Origin: UQRS01 sp964481575
GTDB taxonomy: Bacteria > Bacillota > Clostridia > Oscillospirales > Acutalibacteraceae
Direction of reading: 5' to 3'
Length of the DNA stretch: 6,498 nucleotides
NCBI GenBank assembly: GCA_964481575.1
Contig: CAYZTR010000067.1
Span: 1-6,498 of the forward strand
Shown: one piece after another, positions 6,264 through 6,498 of the stretch
Position numbering within the stretch: the stretch's first letter is position 1
Layout: each line of letters opens with the position of its first letter
The notes under the pieces: model-generated
Seen by the model: only the letters and a program-made list of their open reading frames with translations
What the model was told of the DNA's origin: nothing
Databases searched by the model: none
Program-made: the position numbers and the translations under genes

Positions 6264-6278
6264 CGCGATAATATCGCG
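6264..6278. promoter_or_regulatory. 15-bp palindrome CGCGATA-A-TATCGCG, candidate operator
   Basis: Perfect 7-bp arms around one central base, GC-tipped in an otherwise very AT-rich region, which makes chance less likely. It sits 10 bp upstream of the -35 of the regulator promoter. An inverted repeat is not the usual AraC site (those are direct repeats), so another dimeric regulator is possible. I cannot name it. Confidence 0.55.
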
Positions 6279-6462
6279 ACAATATATTAAAATTTACAAT
6301 TTCCCCTGCCTGCGTTTCCGATTTTTGTAAAATTGCATGGTAATTTTTGGGATACGACAACGAAAAACAATAAAAATTTATATGTGTCATAAAATTTTTC
6401 ATACAATTATCAAACAAATTGTTGTAAAATAAAATTAACCATTTTAAAAGGAGTGAGCGTCT
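6279..6462 (+). promoter_or_regulatory. AT-rich control region upstream of the exported-protein gene
   Basis: No gene is seen here. It holds a repeated TTGTAAAAT (6325-6333 and 6422-6430), two near-copies TCATAAAAT (6387-6395) and TCATACAAT (6399-6407) 12 bp apart, and an ACAATT/AATTGT inverted repeat (6403-6408 with 6417-6422). TAAAAT at 6425-6430 could be a -10, but no good -35 stands 16-18 bp before it. A weak -35 would suit activation by an AraC protein. An AGGAG at 6449-6453 is the ribosome binding site for the gene at 6463. Confidence 0.4.
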
Positions 6463-6498
6463 ATGAAAAAAACAATTGCGATGCTTTTGTGCCTTTGC
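6463..6498 (+). CDS. N-terminus of an exported protein or lipoprotein (3' end outside window)
   Basis: Only twelve codons are visible, MKKTIAMLLCLC: two Lys, then a hydrophobic core with two Cys, the beginning of a Sec-type signal peptide and possibly a lipoprotein one. The ATG at 6463 follows AAAGGAGTGA with a 9-bp spacer from AGGAG, a strong ribosome binding site. It is divergent from the AraC array across a 270-bp control region, so it may be a regulated target such as a sugar-binding protein of an ABC importer. That is inferred from context, not from the residues. Confidence 0.75.
   Translation, partial: MKKTIAMLLCLC

Noticed and set aside
1..6498. Mobile elements, CRISPR arrays, tRNA or rRNA genes
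   Set aside because: No terminal repeats with a transposase, no regularly spaced repeats and no tRNA-like or rRNA-like sequence were seen on either strand.

Overview
The window looks like a chromosomal segment of a Gram-positive gut-type Clostridia (Oscillospiraceae/Ruminococcaceae-like; this is inferred from gene style, not from a marker gene). It has strong AGGAGG-type ribosome binding sites, a consensus sigma-A promoter, a RelQ-type small alarmone synthetase, ~300-residue cupin-AraC regulators and a discoidin-like secreted protein. No rRNA, tRNA, CRISPR array, transposase or integrase is visible.

Layout. Positions 1-1089 (+) hold the C-terminal part of a large, probably secreted protein with an F5/8 type C (discoidin)-like carbohydrate-binding module. 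It is followed 20 bp later by a 50-codon peptide gene (1110-1262) and a strong terminator (1305-1346). Next is a stand-alone (p)ppGpp synthetase gene (1456-2088, +). Its promoter carries a perfect 7-2-7 inverted repeat between a poor -35 and a consensus -10. A 226-bp stretch without a recognisable gene leads to a bidirectional terminator (2315-2362) shared with the convergent block.

The core of the window, 2372-6192, is four consecutive AraC-family regulator genes on the minus strand (transcription order D, C, B, A). All are ~300 residues and all are paralogous, with an N-terminal cupin sensor and a C-terminal double helix-turn-helix. They are separated by 31, 103 and 91 bp without an obvious internal terminator. 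One consensus promoter (TTGCAA, 17 bp, TATAAT) lies ahead of D. An 18-bp perfect palindrome fills its spacer and a 15-bp palindrome lies just upstream. Beyond it an AT-rich divergent region leads to the start of a plus-strand gene encoding a signal-peptide-like N terminus (6463 to the window end), a plausible target of the regulators.

The four regulators keep nearly identical first recognition helices but have diverged in the sensor. Relatedness of the two domains is discordant: A and B share the sensor, A and D share the DNA-binding domain. The array therefore looks like an old, mosaic family that may read several signals and act on overlapping DNA sites. That reading is inference. The sequence shows only the array, its conservation pattern and its control region.
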